64,000 nucleotides of DNA from Hyalella azteca (GCF_000764305.2 NW_025937447.1:62001-126000); one strand, 5' to 3'. Numbered from the stretch's first letter, positions 1 to 38,158 are shown. The notes: generated by a model from the letters alone, not told the origin. Translations and numbers: made by a program.

Positions 1-24217
<24,217 letters not shown>

Positions 24218-26861
24218 GTGAGCTGCTCAATTTGCCATCAAACCGCGACAAACATCTCATTTTACTGTCACATTACCAGAACGTCTGTTGCGCCCTCAAC
24301 CATTTCCCTCGAACTCCGCCAGTCCCTCAGATCTGAACTGAAATCGTGAGCTCTATTATTCATACGATGTATGTATGAGCATGCTATGCGCCGACTTCAC
24401 CCTCTAACTGCATACTAACTTTCGTATCCAGATGCCAGATTTGTGAACCTACTAGCTATGACTTGTCCAAAATATTTCTTGTTGCGACAACTTAGGCGTG
24501 AACTCGTGCAGTGAGGCTCGTTGCCTGACCGTGAGAATGTTTGAGGTTCTGAATGTAGAATGAAATTTGTTCTCCATAAGACCGGAAAATGTAACGCTCG
24601 AAATTATATTTTTCATCTAGACTCCTTTCTTCATTGCCATTTCGGTGCGATCATTCAGGGTACTCTTTCATACACGACAGTGACGTGAAATTAAAGATGC
24701 AATTTTTTGTGCAAAAACTCAAGAGCTTGGACGGCAAAATGTTGGCGACCAATTTAAGGTGAAAATTGTAATCAGTGAAAGTTAATACGAAATTTTTCTC
24801 CGGTAAATCACGACAAAATCTGTAAAGATCCTTCTGAAACCCTAAACCTAAGCACTTTCATACTAAATTCAAAAAATGAACGTGGTCTAAATTTTTTTCC
24901 AGTGTCTCTAATAGAGGCACCGCAATGGTAAAAATATTTGAGTAAATCCGGTGAAGCTTATGATCTTCATTCTTCACATGAAGGAAACAGTTTCAATACA
25001 AAGTCTGAGGAGAAAAGTCTAATCTGCAGTTATACAAAGCCATTATCTTGAAGTTCTTTTCATAGTCGAAAACTTTCTATCAAGAAAACCATACGAAGAA
25101 GTAAATACAATGACAACAAACTGCAAACAACACTCAGACTGAAGTAGTTAGTCACTGGCTCACTATTTTATCAGGTCATTCAAAAAAGACAAAAAAATTC
25201 ATAGCTATTAATACATTGTCTCGCTCATTCCCCCGAGAGCGTAAATCAAAGCAATCGAGTAATTAGTAGAATGGTTTACTAGCGCTTCAACTTTCAAGCT
25301 ATTTCGCACCGGAGGTCAATAGTTTACCTCGCCAGCGAGGCGGAAGATCTCAATTATTCAATCGACCAGATTGCTTTGATTTACCAATACCTTTTTACGA
25401 GCAAATATGTTTTTTAAGGGCCTCTGATGTAGCAGGATAGTAGAAAAACTCATAACATAATAGAGTGAATGGGAAAAATGCTCTTAAACATATTATAGTG
25501 AAAACATTCAAGCAATTGAGAACGTCAGTTTTAAACACATATTGGTGCAAAAACGCCACAAAAATATGGTTTTAAGGCTTAAGAACCAAATTAGTCTCGT
25601 TTATTTTTTAGAAATAAATTTTAGTTACTACGTGTTGAATCACGACCACACTTTCTAATGAAGAATTATGATTGAGAACCGAGAAAGACCATCTAGATCC
25701 TAGAATATAGTATAGACCATAAAAGATTGTAGAGCATAATTGTTCTGAAATAAGTCAATTACCATACACTGAAACATCAGACGAACATTAAAAGTTAACC
25801 ATTTCAAAGTACAAAGGTCACCTTTTCTCTCTATCTTTCGTCGTTGCAATATGTTCCAACAGTTCTATTAAATAAATTTCTAATCGCTACTTTGCTTAGT
25901 CTATAGCATACAAAATGAACACATTTTTAGATAAATGAGATCACACCGTTGAGAAAGGCACGCATTGCAAGTTAAGTTACCTTAATCTACCACACTTTCT
26001 TACCATAAAATGGTCCCGTTGTTTCATATTATTAATGTCGTTAGCTAATAAATGCTTTAACATCGAAGCAGAATCTACAAAGTAATGACACAACACTATC
26101 GACGTGTTATTCACAGTTCTTAGATACGGTTTGAATTATTCAGGTTACCGTTCATGAACACCACATGGTCCTGATACACTAAGAGACTATAGTAATTGTA
26201 CCTGATGAGTAATCTACGGCCTGAAGCAAGCACCGACACACAAAAAAATATTGAGAAAGTTCAACGGATATCGAATAAACCTAACCTAAAACACGTGCAC
26301 TGTTCAAAGCAAGTAATTGCAATAGCCAATAAAAAAACCTACGTATTTGGTGCCACATCGACCAAACCGATCCCTGCTGAGTGATTAAAGTTAATAAATA
26401 CCAACAACTTTAATTTGTAACAAAAAAGTTATCTCGTTTACGCATAATTTCAAGCTTCATATATTGGATTAATAACATGAAATGATTACAGTAAAAATTT
26501 ACTTGTTGGTAAATTTTTTTTCAAATAATCATAATGAACTTTTAATTGGAAAAAATTTTGCTGCAGGTGAACGGAAAAAAGTTTGCTCTCTTGTCCATGG
26601 CAGAAAACATATTTAGACAATCAACAACTTATTTTGAAGCAAAGCCTGGAAAACATGGTTGAAAGTAATCAACATTCTAAACTTTCAAACAATTAACGAC
26701 GAAAGAAAACCACTCGTGCCATTATACTATTAAAGAACTGGGTATTAAAATATGACTATAAATAATGTGCTCGCACAATGAAGACCATAAAGGAATCTTT
26801 AATGATCAATCAATTAAAAAGACGAAGAGCTTTTGTTGTCAACTGACGCTCCTGATAACGG
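24218..26861. other. Protease 3' UTR and intergenic sequence
   Basis: No further coding exon is recognised. AATAAA-type signals first appear far downstream (around 25613 and 25868), so the 3' UTR end is uncertain. An inverted repeat lies at 25241-25384. Confidence 0.5.
25241..25384. repeat. Inverted-repeat (MITE-like) element
   Basis: GTAAATCAAAGCAATC at the left end is mirrored by GATTGCTTTGATTTAC at the right end, a 16-bp terminal inverted repeat around a roughly 110-bp core. No clear target duplication is seen. Confidence 0.65.
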
Positions 26862-27092
26862 CTAGGCTGCAGACTCAGCGCTGTCGCTGCGCTCTTCATC
26901 CAAAATATCTTCCGAAATTTCATCAGCTTCTGACGAATGGTCGAAAGGGTCGTCAGAATAAGTTCCAACTTGGTCATGTTGTTTGAGGTTTACATCTTCA
27001 TCATGATCTTCGGAATGAGTTACAGCTTGGTCAGGTTCTTTGGAGTTTACATCTTCATGGTCTTCGGAATGAGTTACAGCTCGGTCATGTTC
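26862..27092 (-). CDS. Acidic repeat protein, C-terminal part (5' lost in gap)
   Basis: The minus strand is open for 77 codons from the N run down to a TAG at 26862-26864. It encodes diverged repeats of about 19 residues with the core AVTHSEDHDEDVN, then a Glu/Asp/Ser-rich tail with SEDILDEERSDS. The repeat copies differ at the protein level but keep acidic character. No start codon is visible because the gap removes upstream sequence; the base just right of the gap (GAGGTTT) matches the repeat again. It may be the last exon of an unknown gene. Function not assigned. Confidence 0.45.
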   Translation of the reverse strand, partial: EHDRAVTHSEDHEDVNSKEPDQAVTHSEDHDEDVNLKQHDQVGTYSDDPFDHSSEADEISEDILDEERSDSAESAA

Positions 27093-27277
27093 NNNNNNNN
27101 NNNNNNNNNNNNNNNNNNNNNNNNNNNNNNNNNNNNNNNNNNNNNNNNNNNNNNNNNNNNNNNNNNNNNNNNNNNNNNNNNNNNNNNNNNNNNNNNNNNN
27201 NNNNNNNNNNNNNNNNNNNNNNNNNNNNNNNNNNNNNNNNNNNNNNNNNNNNNNNNNNNNNNNNNNNNNNNNNNNNN
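27093..27277. other. Assembly gap (185 N)
   Basis: A run of N falling inside the acidic tandem repeat, which probably caused the gap. Confidence 0.99.
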
Positions 27278-28514
27278 GAGGTTTGTTTAGTTATCGTTCA
27301 GTTTATGTTTAGTATTGGTTTATTGGTCTGAATTAAATGGGAACAGTGCAGTCAGTCACTCAGTCACTACTAGTCGGTGTGCATAGAGGGTAGAGTCTGG
27401 TAGATTTTTAGGACATAAAACTAGTAGATCTATTGATAGTGCTGTGCACAGTGCTATCAGCTACCTATCTGATACTGTTATGCGACTCTTCAATGTTTGG
27501 AAGATCTGCTTTCCTGAAGTGTTTTTGTATATTGAAGCCAGTTAAATGGTCAATATTTAGCTTATTACCTTGCTCCATACAAACTTTACAAAGTTAATGA
27601 ATAGACATAGTACCAATAATTGTTTACCCAAATCCCAAAAATCCCTAAGTGGTAAACACCACCTTGGCCTGTTGGCCATTATTGAAGGCAATAAGTGCCC
27701 TTTTTAGCCATCCATTATGATCCATATACTGTTAATGTTAATAGGCTAATTGCAACATAAAAAATAACACTTCAAAAAGACAAAAAAAGTTGAAAAAATC
27801 AAAAAAATCAAATAAATCAAGAAAATCATGAAAAAATAAAAAAAAATCATTGATTTTTGATTTTTTTGATTTTTTTTTAAATCAAAAAAATCGCCAACCC
27901 TGGCTACGATCAACATAAAATATAGTCAAGATTTTGAAAGAGAATGCAAACGTAACATGATAGTCACGGCATGACAATCATTCCTACCCCAATCAACATC
28001 AAATATAGTCAAGATATTGAAACGAGAATGCAAACGTGACACGACTTGCTACGATCAACAGAGCTGTTAGTGATAGGTTGACTGTGAACTGTTACGGTTC
28101 GTTAATCAAAGAGATAGGTTTCCATGTGGACAAAATTGTGGAAAAAAGTATATTTTTTCTATAGAGAAGCCAGTTCATGTCCATCAGCACCGCGATACGT
28201 AAGATAATGTAATCAAAAAGCGTTGCACATGATATAATGAATTCGTACTTTTAACACGCAAAAAGAAACAGACCCGCAATGAGGACTTGGTCGTTGTAAC
28301 TGACCTCGTAACTTGTCTTAAAGTCACCGCCACCATCCTAATCAGAACTTATATTTTCCCAGATGTACAAACATTTATTCGATATCCGTGGGATCAAATA
28401 AATTTTCTTAATATGCAAATGAGCAGCGCTACGGTGCTTATGTAGACAATAACATAACATCAACACTGCGATAACGATACATACCGTAATATGTGGACAA
28501 TGACATCATCATAG
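27278..28514. other. Intergenic, with a hAT-like terminus
   Basis: No gene seen. At about 27840-27902 an A/T-rich palindromic stretch ends ATCGCCAACCCTG, the inverse of CAGGGTTGGCGAT, which resembles hAT transposon ends; its partner was not found. TTTATT at 28374-28379 (AATAAA on the minus strand) is a candidate poly(A) signal for the coiled-coil gene. Confidence 0.4.
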
Positions 28515-31500
28515 CTACGTAACATAAACATTATGATAATCATGTTGACATACTAGTAACCGAACCTCGTCGGAGCCCCGGCCGCCCTGCACGCCCCTGA
28601 TGTAAGCTCTGAACTCTGAGTGCTTTCTGAGCAGCAGCGCAAGCTCCTGCCGCAGCTGCGTGAACTGCTCAGGGTCAACCCAGTTCAGCTGTAGCGCCTC
28701 CTGCCGCGCCTGCAGCTGCTCCTGCTGCAGCTGACTTGCCTGCAGACGGTGACGTAGCTTGTGGATTAACGATCCATACTTCCGGGACTTCTGTGAACGA
28801 AAGAAACATACTGAGTACGAGTTATGATTTGAATTTACTTCGGGAAAGCACGGGAATTCTGCGATAAAAGGAGAAATACCGGGTAAAACATGACAAATTT
28901 ATAATGAGAAGATAATCAATTCGCTCGTGGGGATGAAGGAAATGTTAACAACCGTTAGGATAAGTGAAAATGAATCATTCACTTTGCAATTTGTTATTCG
29001 GCAATCAACAAGGAAATGTATAGAATCGAATAAATCAGGCTCATGGGCTTTAATTATTCAAACGATTGAAAGACCTGGTAATCGTTCTTATAAAACTTAG
29101 CCAAGAATACGAAGCCAGAAATCTGAATTATGAATCCACTAATTTACATAGTGTGGGATTGATATTCATAGGTTATGAATGAGCAGTGAAAATACAGTCT
29201 GATGTGAAATTTTCATTTCAAATGTAAAATGTGCCCTTGGGTAGACAAGCGAGAGCAGCCGCCCTGCATCAGTAAAAATTTTAATTTATTTTAGATGAAA
29301 ACATGCACATATTGGATAGCATATTCAACACTTCTTTCGTTCTCGATATATTCAATTTCTACTGTACTCATCATTCAGCTAATTTAGTTCACGTCACAAA
29401 ATCCGCATTTGTTCGAACAGGATTTCTTACGCATTGGAGAGCTTTTGTCTCGGTGTGATATCTTCTGTCTCGCTCCTTGAGGCGGCCTTCGAGACACTGG
29501 ATGCGGCTTCTGAAATTAGCTGTCTCTTCGTTGAAGCGAGACATACGCGTCTCAGCCTCGACTCGTAAATGGCGCAGCTGTCTCGAGAGACTCTCCTCTG
29601 TTGCCTCGTGAGCACTGCGGTCCTGAGAGGCTCTATATAAATGGAAATTATTCAGTAATTCATTTTCTATTCAGCAAAAAAAATGAGACAGGCGGACATT
29701 AGAGAGAAAATCAAGACCGGTCGTTAGAAACAGGAACAGATAACGACAATAATTCAGAGCCTTTGCAAAAAATAAATACGTTTTTTTACCTATATGTCTT
29801 TGTTTAAAACTTATCAAGTGTTTTACAGCGCTTACATTTATTTCTATATAATTATTAGGGATCAATTAAATTAATTAAGGACCTCCATGCAGCAAATACG
29901 AAATCATGCAAATACAGTTTGCAAAAACATTATGATTGTTATTGTCATTCGTAGCTTATTTTGATATGTGTACGAGGTAAATTTTTATAGGTTACTGGTG
30001 TTTAACTTTCATCTTTCTTGGTATTCATTTTCTCTATTCTGTTCAAAACAATACTTAATGGGATATACTAGTGAAATAGTGAAATTGAGTGATCAGAAAT
30101 AATCAATTCAAATGTGTTGAAGATTTTATCGAACCAGTGAAAATCTAATAACGAATACTATCGGAATGCCTCGAAAATAGAAATAATTAACGATATTACA
30201 AAGTTTTAGTTCACATTTTAAATTCACTCCACATCACTCCAACAGACAAAGAAACATACGGCATAAATATTCCTATTATTAAGATTTTCTTTCGTTCAAA
30301 CGTTTCGGTCAAACTTAATTATTGAAATCATCAAAAATTAAAGACACGATTTATAATGAGAGACCATATGAATATATTTTATGAAATTATCAACTCAAAA
30401 TTTGTCATTTGCTCTTGACTAAATTTTAGGAGAATGGTATGACTTAATACATGTAAATTAAAATAACAGCGTATCTCTATAGTCTATATAATATAAAAAA
30501 ATATAACTCAGTACTCACTGCAGTGAGTGACAGAGAGCGCATTTTCTCGTCGACGGAAACATGAAGTCACGGACGGACAGACGAACATGGCGAGCACAAT
30601 AGAGCAATTTTTTCCATAAATGAGAAAATGCGCTAAAAAGGATGAAACTCACTGGTTCTGACAGGAAAGAAGTTCAGCTCTGAGCTGCGTGATGGTCGTT
30701 GCCTGCTCAGCTCCAGAACTCTTCAGCTGAGCCAGCTGCCTCTTCAGGGACATCAGCTGATCTTGTGCTGACTTCAGCTCAGCTACTGTGTCAGCGTGCT
30801 CTCTCTCCGCCAGCTGACATTTTTATCATTGCAGTTAACATTAGTTTGAATAATGCATGATAAAAACAGAAGGTTAGAAGAAATTAGTTAGAACAAAATA
30901 TCAATATAACTATCAAATAGAAAGGAAATATTAATGAAAGAGGCGGTTCTATTTTATAGTGCATCAGCGAGGTGCAAGAATTTCGCTAGTTAGTGACAGT
31001 CGATGGGCGTTCTCAGAAAGTTCATTCACAAGAATGAAAAAAAAAACATATATATTATATATCCAATACTTACTGTGCAGAGAAGTAGGAGATTTCAAAG
31101 AAGTGCAAAATCAGGCAAAGCAAGTGAGGCTGTGCAGTGTGCAGGAGGTCTGCATATAAACGGTGCAAATGACTCAAAGTTTATTCCTGCTTGAACAAGT
31201 TTTATACATCAAACAATATATTTCATTTCTACCTAGAGAAATTCTCTTAGCTTCATCCAAGCCACAAAAAATTCAACAAACAAGTAATATAATTTATCGT
31301 ATAATATACTTTATTGTTCCTTGGAAAAGTACCTACTCTTAGTTTCTTCTATTCGAAAATAGGTTGAAGTTATTTAGAATAGTAGTTATTTCTCACAAAA
31401 GAACATGCAGTGTAGAATTCAGCGCATTCAATACAAAAAATATCCCGCTATACAGCGTGGTATTCATGCACATAAACCTGCAGCGTGATATGTTCAGTGT

Positions 31501-34500
31501 TCAGGTGGTGCAGGTGGTACAGCATGACTCGGCATCCTAATGCGTTTGCCAACTGAATCATTGTTTATTTATAAATGCGAAAATGCATAATAAGAAAATC
31601 CACTATAGAGCGTGGTATACATATAAACCCGCAGCATGATGTGTTCGGTCTTCAGGTGGTGCAGCCTGACTTGTTATCCTAATACGTTTGATAACTGAAT
31701 CACTGTTTATTTATAAACGTGAAATGCATAATAAAAATATGCCAGTAAGAGCGCAGAGTATTCATGCATATAAACCTGAAGTGTGATGTGCTCGGTTTGC
31801 AGTCGGTACAGGTGGTACAGCGTGACTCTGCATCCTAATGCGTTTGCCAACTGAATCACTGTTTATATATAACCGCGAAAATGCATAATACAAAATATGC
31901 CACTATAGAGCATGGTATTCATATGAACCTGCAGCGTGATGTGTTCGGTCTGTAGGCGGTGTAGGTGGTCAGTAAGTTGTTCCACCTGACGCGTTAACAA
32001 CGTCGGAGGGGCTGTAGCGAGGCTGGTGGCTCCCCCAGTGTTACTCGCACTGCCCTGAAAAACAATGTTTTTATTCTCAATACTAGCTTCACTTTGACAA
32101 TTTTATAAACAAAATCTTGCGTTCGCCAAATCAGAACCAGAATTACCTTAAAATTAGAATTGCCACAAAAATTACCGTACCGGATTAGATTACCATTGAC
32201 TGTATAACTTCTAACTAATCCATTAGATCATCTTAGTGGCAACTCAAATGTTTTATAAGCATCAATGTTAGATATAGAAGTAATCAGAGAGCGTTGCAGA
32301 GCATAATTTCTCGACAACGAGAAGAGGTCAATTACATCTCATAGCATAATAAATAAATTTCTCATATCAACCTGTGCTACATGAAAGTTCCTTAGCTTGA
32401 AAAAAAGTGCTTAACTTGAAGAAAGGAACCTATAGCCTCTGCATTTCTCGTCATTATTCAGACTTCATTATCAATTCTTCACAATATCAAACTTTCGTTG
32501 CATCAGTTGCACGTTCTTCAGCTCTTCTTCCAGGTTTCTTATTTTACATGTTATCAAAATTCATACTTAATTATTGAATCTTCATAATGTCAAACGTTCA
32601 TTGCACCTGTACGTTATTAAGCTCTTCGAGGTTTCTAATTTTACACGTAATCAAAAGGTTATTATTTACTTATGTTCCACAACATAAAAACGTTCATTGC
32701 ACCTGCATGTTAATGAGCTTTTCAAGGTTTCTAATTTTACTAATTTTACAGGTTATCAAAATGTTATTAATTACTGATGCTTCACAACATGAAACGTTCA
32801 TTGCACCTGTGGCATGTTAATGAGCTGCTCTTTAAGGTTTATAATTTGACGATCAGCTTCTTCTTTCTCGTCCCTGACGGCATTGAGCTGACTCAGCAGA
32901 TCAGTTTCCCGGGTGCTGACATTCTGCTGCGATGTCAGCAAGCGCTCCTCTGCCAGCGCCAGCTGCTCATGAACTTCTGCAAGAGGAAAGCATTTGTCAG
33001 CGCAAGAAAAATTTCTTACAGAATTCACAGGTCTGAATAAAACTGTTGTTATATTGAATAAAATAATAATAAAAATCAATGATAATTTCCTAATCAGTAA
33101 ACCAGGCGTTGTTAGACATCTGCACTGTCTTGATTTTCAAATTTTTACACTGAAGCAATTCTCGCTGTTATTCACACTTGTTGTCGAATTTTTCCAAATT
33201 TTTCAGTTACAATGTCTCTTCATTGATATATCAATAAACCATAACCTTTCAGGCCCACAATGAGCCGGACGGTTTACCGGTGCCGACTTTACAAAGGTAG
33301 TTCATGTATACCATACAATATGCCCTTTCACGTAGCAAGTGTATCGTTCACTCTCGGCAGCTTTCTCGTCTAGCCCGTCTGCCAACACGCTTTTCAGTAA
33401 GCATGATGATGAATGACTTCTATTTTTTTATTTTCTTGTATTGCGATTATGTTTAGTCACCATCATCCTTCCACAGAATATTTTGCTGTTCAGATCACAA
33501 TTTTAGCATGTAACCGGGAGCTCAGTTAAAAATAATTGGAGATTTACATTTTGTAAGCTTTCTTTACACCAAATTTTCTCCAACAATGCTAGTCGCAAAA
33601 TGAAGAACTTATTCTGCAACATTAACATCCTATAGGCTATAGTCATACCTTTAGTCTTGTGTCACTAAGAAAACAAAGATTACCTTCATAAGTTTTAATG
33701 GCTGTCAATTATTAAAACATTTAACCTCATTTAATGTCATTTAAAGGTGATTATGGTACAACATGTGAATTTTTGAGAGTATTAATTTGTAACAAAACCA
33801 ACATATAAAATATTTGAAGTCTTCAAAAGACATCAATCGAGATCACGAGCTGGCCCTCACTATTTCAGGTAAATAATTTCATAAGTCAAGAAGTAAAAGA
33901 AAGTATCAAAACCACCATCCAGTCTGGAGCGATGCAGCTGAGTCTGACGATGCAGTTCATCCTGCAGCTGCAAGACCTCCTCCTGTGCTGCTTGCACCTT
34001 CTGCCTGCACTGCATCTGCTCGTTCTCAACTTGCCTCTGCAATATGGTTAAAGCTTATGTATTCTCCTGTTTTATTTCTGCTCCTACTCTTGATTTCGCT
34101 CTTTCCGATTGTACGGTAGTCAAAATAAAAGATCCTAGTGTCAATTGCTTAGGAGCTCAAGCCCATCCAATATTTTTGGAATAAATTTCTTTTAAATTCT
34201 ACAATTCCCCAGTCAATGCAAAAACTATTAAGATAAAAGAGCTTTCTGAATCATTTGAAATTGCATCAACCCTTCTAAATTTATAATCAATTCAAAATGT
34301 GAATTGAAATATACGTTGGTTGCTTATGAATTTGTATAAATATATTTTTAATTGAGAAAACACTAAACAAGACAGAGTAATAATGAAAACTTAATTTGTC
34401 ACTATTTGGCTTTAGCAAAACACATGCAAAATACCCGTAACACGTGCAAAATACTTTTACACATGCAAAATACTCGTAAATGATTGTCTGCAATAAAATA

Positions 34501-37500
34501 GATTCATGACTAAATTCACATAAGGACGAAATTATGTCAGAGATTTAAGTTGTGCTTAGTGAACTAATGTCAACTCCGAGGGAGTAAAATAATATCCCCT
34601 CTTTTCAAAATGTACCAGTTCATTGTTGAAATAATGCATCAACTGACGAAGAGAGCAAATTGTACATTTTTCTACATTAGCGGAGCAAAATAATAAAAAC
34701 TAGCACAGATAATTGCAGCTTCTATTACTGCAACACGTGATAAAACAGCATTAACCAGGATACAGCAGAATTAGATTGGCTGCTGAAGAAAAGCAGATTT
34801 ATTTCACTACGTGTACCTGCAAAGAAATTTGATCGCGATGCGAGACTCGGAGCTTGTCAATCTCCAGCTTGGCGTCATTCAGCTCCTGCTGTAACCTCTC
34901 TACTTCTTCTTGAGCAGCTCCAGCGTTTGCCTGTAACAGTAAAATGTTATATATATTAAGAAAATATAGGAAAAATAGAGTGTATGAGAATAAAATAATG
35001 ATTTGATTACCTTTAGATTTACAGTAACAAAAAATTTTGGTTAAATGGTATAGATCTTAAATACGTGTATTTTCATTTATATATTTTACCATTTTATTGT
35101 AGTGCAGAACGAAAAACCACCAAATTATTTAAAATGGATACTTACAAATAGTTTATAGTTGAAGTAATTTCACTCACTTTGCTCTGAGCGAGCTCTGTAG
35201 CATGAGAAATTTCCTGAGTGGCATGAGCTTCAGCTCGACGTCGTTTTTCCAGCTCACACTCGGCTAACAACAAACAAACAAACAAACGCGAAGCTAAGTT
35301 AAGAAAAACATGTTAATAAAATATATTTAGTTTAAATACAAAATATTTTTTAGTAAAAGTTATTTATAAGATGAATGGATAGTTGATAAAAGTCCACCTA
35401 AATATAAGGTTAATATTCTGTATCCTTTGCAAGCAAGTTACCATTTACATTAAATTTGCAATTCTACCAAAAATGACCTGCTGCATCACCCTTGCTGTGT
35501 TTCGTTTAGCCAACATTATCAAACTTCTTAAGTCACTAATCATATGTGCATAGTTTCATTCACAGCACAACTAGATATCATGCTCTAGCATTAAAATATG
35601 AGCATTTCTGACATCTTTTAAATTAAAGAAGGAACAACATTGCTTTATTTAGGATCAGTATCTCAAAAACATTAAATTAGATAAAAGATAGAGTTTCATT
35701 GTTATTTGATACTAGCTCAGTTACACATGATATCAAGATCAAAAGAGCATACCATAGGTAATAACTGTAATTGGTTCAACGGATTTAACTACTACAACTC
35801 AGTGCTTGAATATACATTAATTCAAAAATCTTCATGCCCAAAATAGTCTCACAATTGGTCATAATTTCTTTTCTTAGTCTTGGAAATAAGAAATTACAAC
35901 TTTTTGCATTTCTGCATCCCCCTGCCATGAGTTTATAGTACACAGAAGCCAATTAGAAACAGTTTTATATAGGTATACGTATACCAAACTCGCTGCAATT
36001 GAGGTCAAACTTGACCAATGTCAACAAAGAAAGTTTACACTAAATATTGAACACTCTTGCCTGGAGTTGCTGATTCAGCTGAACATTGTTCTGGTACAAT
36101 TTGCTCTCAGTGACAGTTGTAGATGCTTTTATTTTCTGAAGTTCAGCTACAGCTTCATCTCTCTCTTGTTCCACTGTCCGAATCTGAGAAAAAATTCATT
36201 ATTTTAAATTCCTTTAAACGTAGGCAGAATAAATTATTTGATCAAGGAATTACTTGCAAACCAAATTAGTGTTAGGCTGTTAGCATTGAAATTAATACCA
36301 AAATTATACTGTGGTTATCCTGCTAAGTAAGCAACAGTTAAATGAAAGAAAATGTACCATGTGATGCAGTGTGTGCTGTGTTTTGATCAGTGCTCAATAA
36401 GGAAAAAAATAATTAGTAGCAAAAGTACTCAAAATAGACAAAATCTAGTCTTCACAAGGCATTATTCACATTATTCAACCCGAATTTTTGGCTCAATTTA
36501 TATTAGGATCAGCAGAGCCTAAATTCAACCATTTAAATTACATCAAAATCATCTCCAAACTACACAAAATTTTTTAAATTTGTTTACAAAACTAATTTTT
36601 ACATAGGTAATAAAATTATTTTTAAAATTTAGTAAAGATGATTTTTTTAGTCTATATATACTAGCTCCATGGATGTACTGATACTCCATACTAGCGCCAT
36701 GGATATACTGAATTACTGATACCTCATCCCAATTAGTAGAGTGAAGATTGACACTTACATCAATTCTGTGTCTGCTTTCAAACTCTTCAGCCTCCTGCCT
36801 CCTCAGTTCAACTTCATGGGCCAGCTCTGTTTTCAGGAGTGCATTTTCATAGCGGTATTGACTTAATTCGTCTGATATCCTCTGAATTTTAAGAGAATCT
36901 GGAATAAACAAAGAAGGTAAATATCACATAAAAAAGTAAACAATGTTATAAAACTTTCATCAAATCCTATTTTGATAATTTTGGATTTAATTATCCAGTG
37001 ACATAAATAAAGGTTTGTCTGATTGTCTCAATTTCTTCAAATCCAATTTGGAATATCAGGCAGAATTTTCTTATAATTGCAGATATAAACAATTGTTTCA
37101 TGGGTGATTTTCAAAAATCACAAGTCAAAACAGGCAATTTTTTATTTTTAACTGAATAAATTTGGAAAGGGCCATAAGAAAAGAACAGGTGAAATTGGCC
37201 AGATTCATGGGCATTTCTGTCTGATTACAATTTAAATTTGGTATAACTGGTAGAATTTTTTTTAAACTGAGGGTAAAAATGATCTCTCAACTGGTGATTT
37301 TCAAAAATCACATGCAAAAATAAGCCAATTAACTTAAATTTCACTGAAGAAGTTTGGAAAGTTTGATAGGCATGGGCAAAATTAGTCAAATTTACTGAAA
37401 TTTCTTCTCAATTCTCAGATAGTTTTGGCCTATTTTCCAATTCCAATTCATGTGTATTTTCTACCCAATTTTCCATGTAGCCAAGAGCCCAAGACTTCAA

Positions 37501-38158
37501 ATAGGTACTGACTACTGAGTACTGAGTATGAAATAGGGATGATAAGGACTAAAAAAAAATTCTAAATGTTATAACTGAACAGGTACATAAAATCAGATTT
37601 GCAAATAATTATTTCCTAACTTTTAAATATCATATTGATTCTTTTATTTTCAAGCTACTTTTTATAGTATTTTTCAAGGAAATTAAGCTTTAATAATTAT
37701 GAATTAAACTTAATTTCATTATTTGCATACATAGAGAATTTAATAAGGTTATTAATTCACAAACCTTCAGAATTTGGAACGGGTAAATTTGGATCCATTT
37801 TTAATGCAGTTTCAGTGTTTCTTGCAGTTTTAGCCGTTGCATGAGCTGGACTTCTTGGATGTCTACGAGGTGCACTTGATGGAAGATGTGCATGTGTTTC
37901 GTGAACAGTCAGGGGAGCGAAATTAGATAGGGGTATTTTGGAAGTTCTTTCTCTTTCCTGAATCGATTGGCTTGTCTGCTGCAGCAAATAATTGATCGAA
38001 TCGACATCTAAAACTGGGTCAGATGTTGTGGAAGTTAACGAATCAATTAAAGCACTGACATCATCTCCAGTTGACGATGATTGTGATAAAGAATTCGAAT
38101 TATTATCCAGCTGACAACTATGAGAAGTTTCTGCAGTTTTTTTACCATCTTCGTTCAT
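28515..38158 (-). CDS. Coiled-coil protein of unrecognised family (complete, 11 exons)
   Basis: Minus-strand exons, 5' to 3': 38158-37765, 36898-36759, 36183-36061, 35258-35178, 34930-34817, 34036-33916, 32976-32807, 32054-31929, 30813-30653, 29632-29431, 28790-28515 (TAG). All phases agree and sum to 636 codons including stop. Residues 1-131 are a Ser/Thr-rich, probably disordered head (MNEDGKKTAETSHSC; INYLLQQTSQSIQ). The rest is almost continuous heptad-type coiled coil, for example ISDELSQYRYENALLKTELA, EEVERLQQELNDAKLEIDKL and RLQASQLQQEQLQARQ. No enzyme motif is seen. A scaffold or centrosome/cilium role is possible but only a guess. The second-to-third exon chain includes a GC donor at 36059-36060. 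The last 17 codons could instead be intron if a donor at GAG/GTTCGG were used. Confidence 0.82.
30502..30638 (+). mobile_element. Hairpin MITE-like element, copy 4 (most complete)
   Basis: 137 bp from ATAACTCAGTACTCAC to AATGCGCTAAAA. Internal arms GCGCATTTTCTC and GAGAAAATGCGC are perfect 12-bp inverse complements. It lies in an intron of the coiled-coil gene, 15 bp from the donor of exon 30653-30813. Confidence 0.75.
31470..31990 (-). repeat. Exon 3' end with donor copied four times (coiled-coil gene)
   Basis: About 147-bp unit, four copies. The copy at 31929-31990 is the true end of exon 31929-32054 (minus strand ACATCACGCTGCAG/GTTCAT). Three further copies lie downstream in the intron at about 31777, 31628 and 31480, each with CTGCAGCGTGAT-like exon sequence next to TTCATAT/TTATAT intron sequence and a shared GAATCACTGTTTAT spacer. 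Confidence 0.85.
32475..32860 (-). repeat. Exon 3' end with donor copied four times (coiled-coil gene)
   Basis: About 95-bp unit. The true edge is ATGCCACAG/GTGCAATGAACG on the minus strand at 32807. Copies with GTTCATTGCACCTG and GAGCTTTTCAAGGTTTCTAA recur at about 32690 and 32598, and a weaker one near 32490. They repeat both the last exon codons and the first intron bases. Confidence 0.85.

Noticed and set aside
28515..28570. Extension of the coiled-coil gene past a possible donor at GAG/GTTCGG
   Set aside because: No convincing downstream minus-strand exon before 26862-27092; reading to the TAG is simpler, though not certain.
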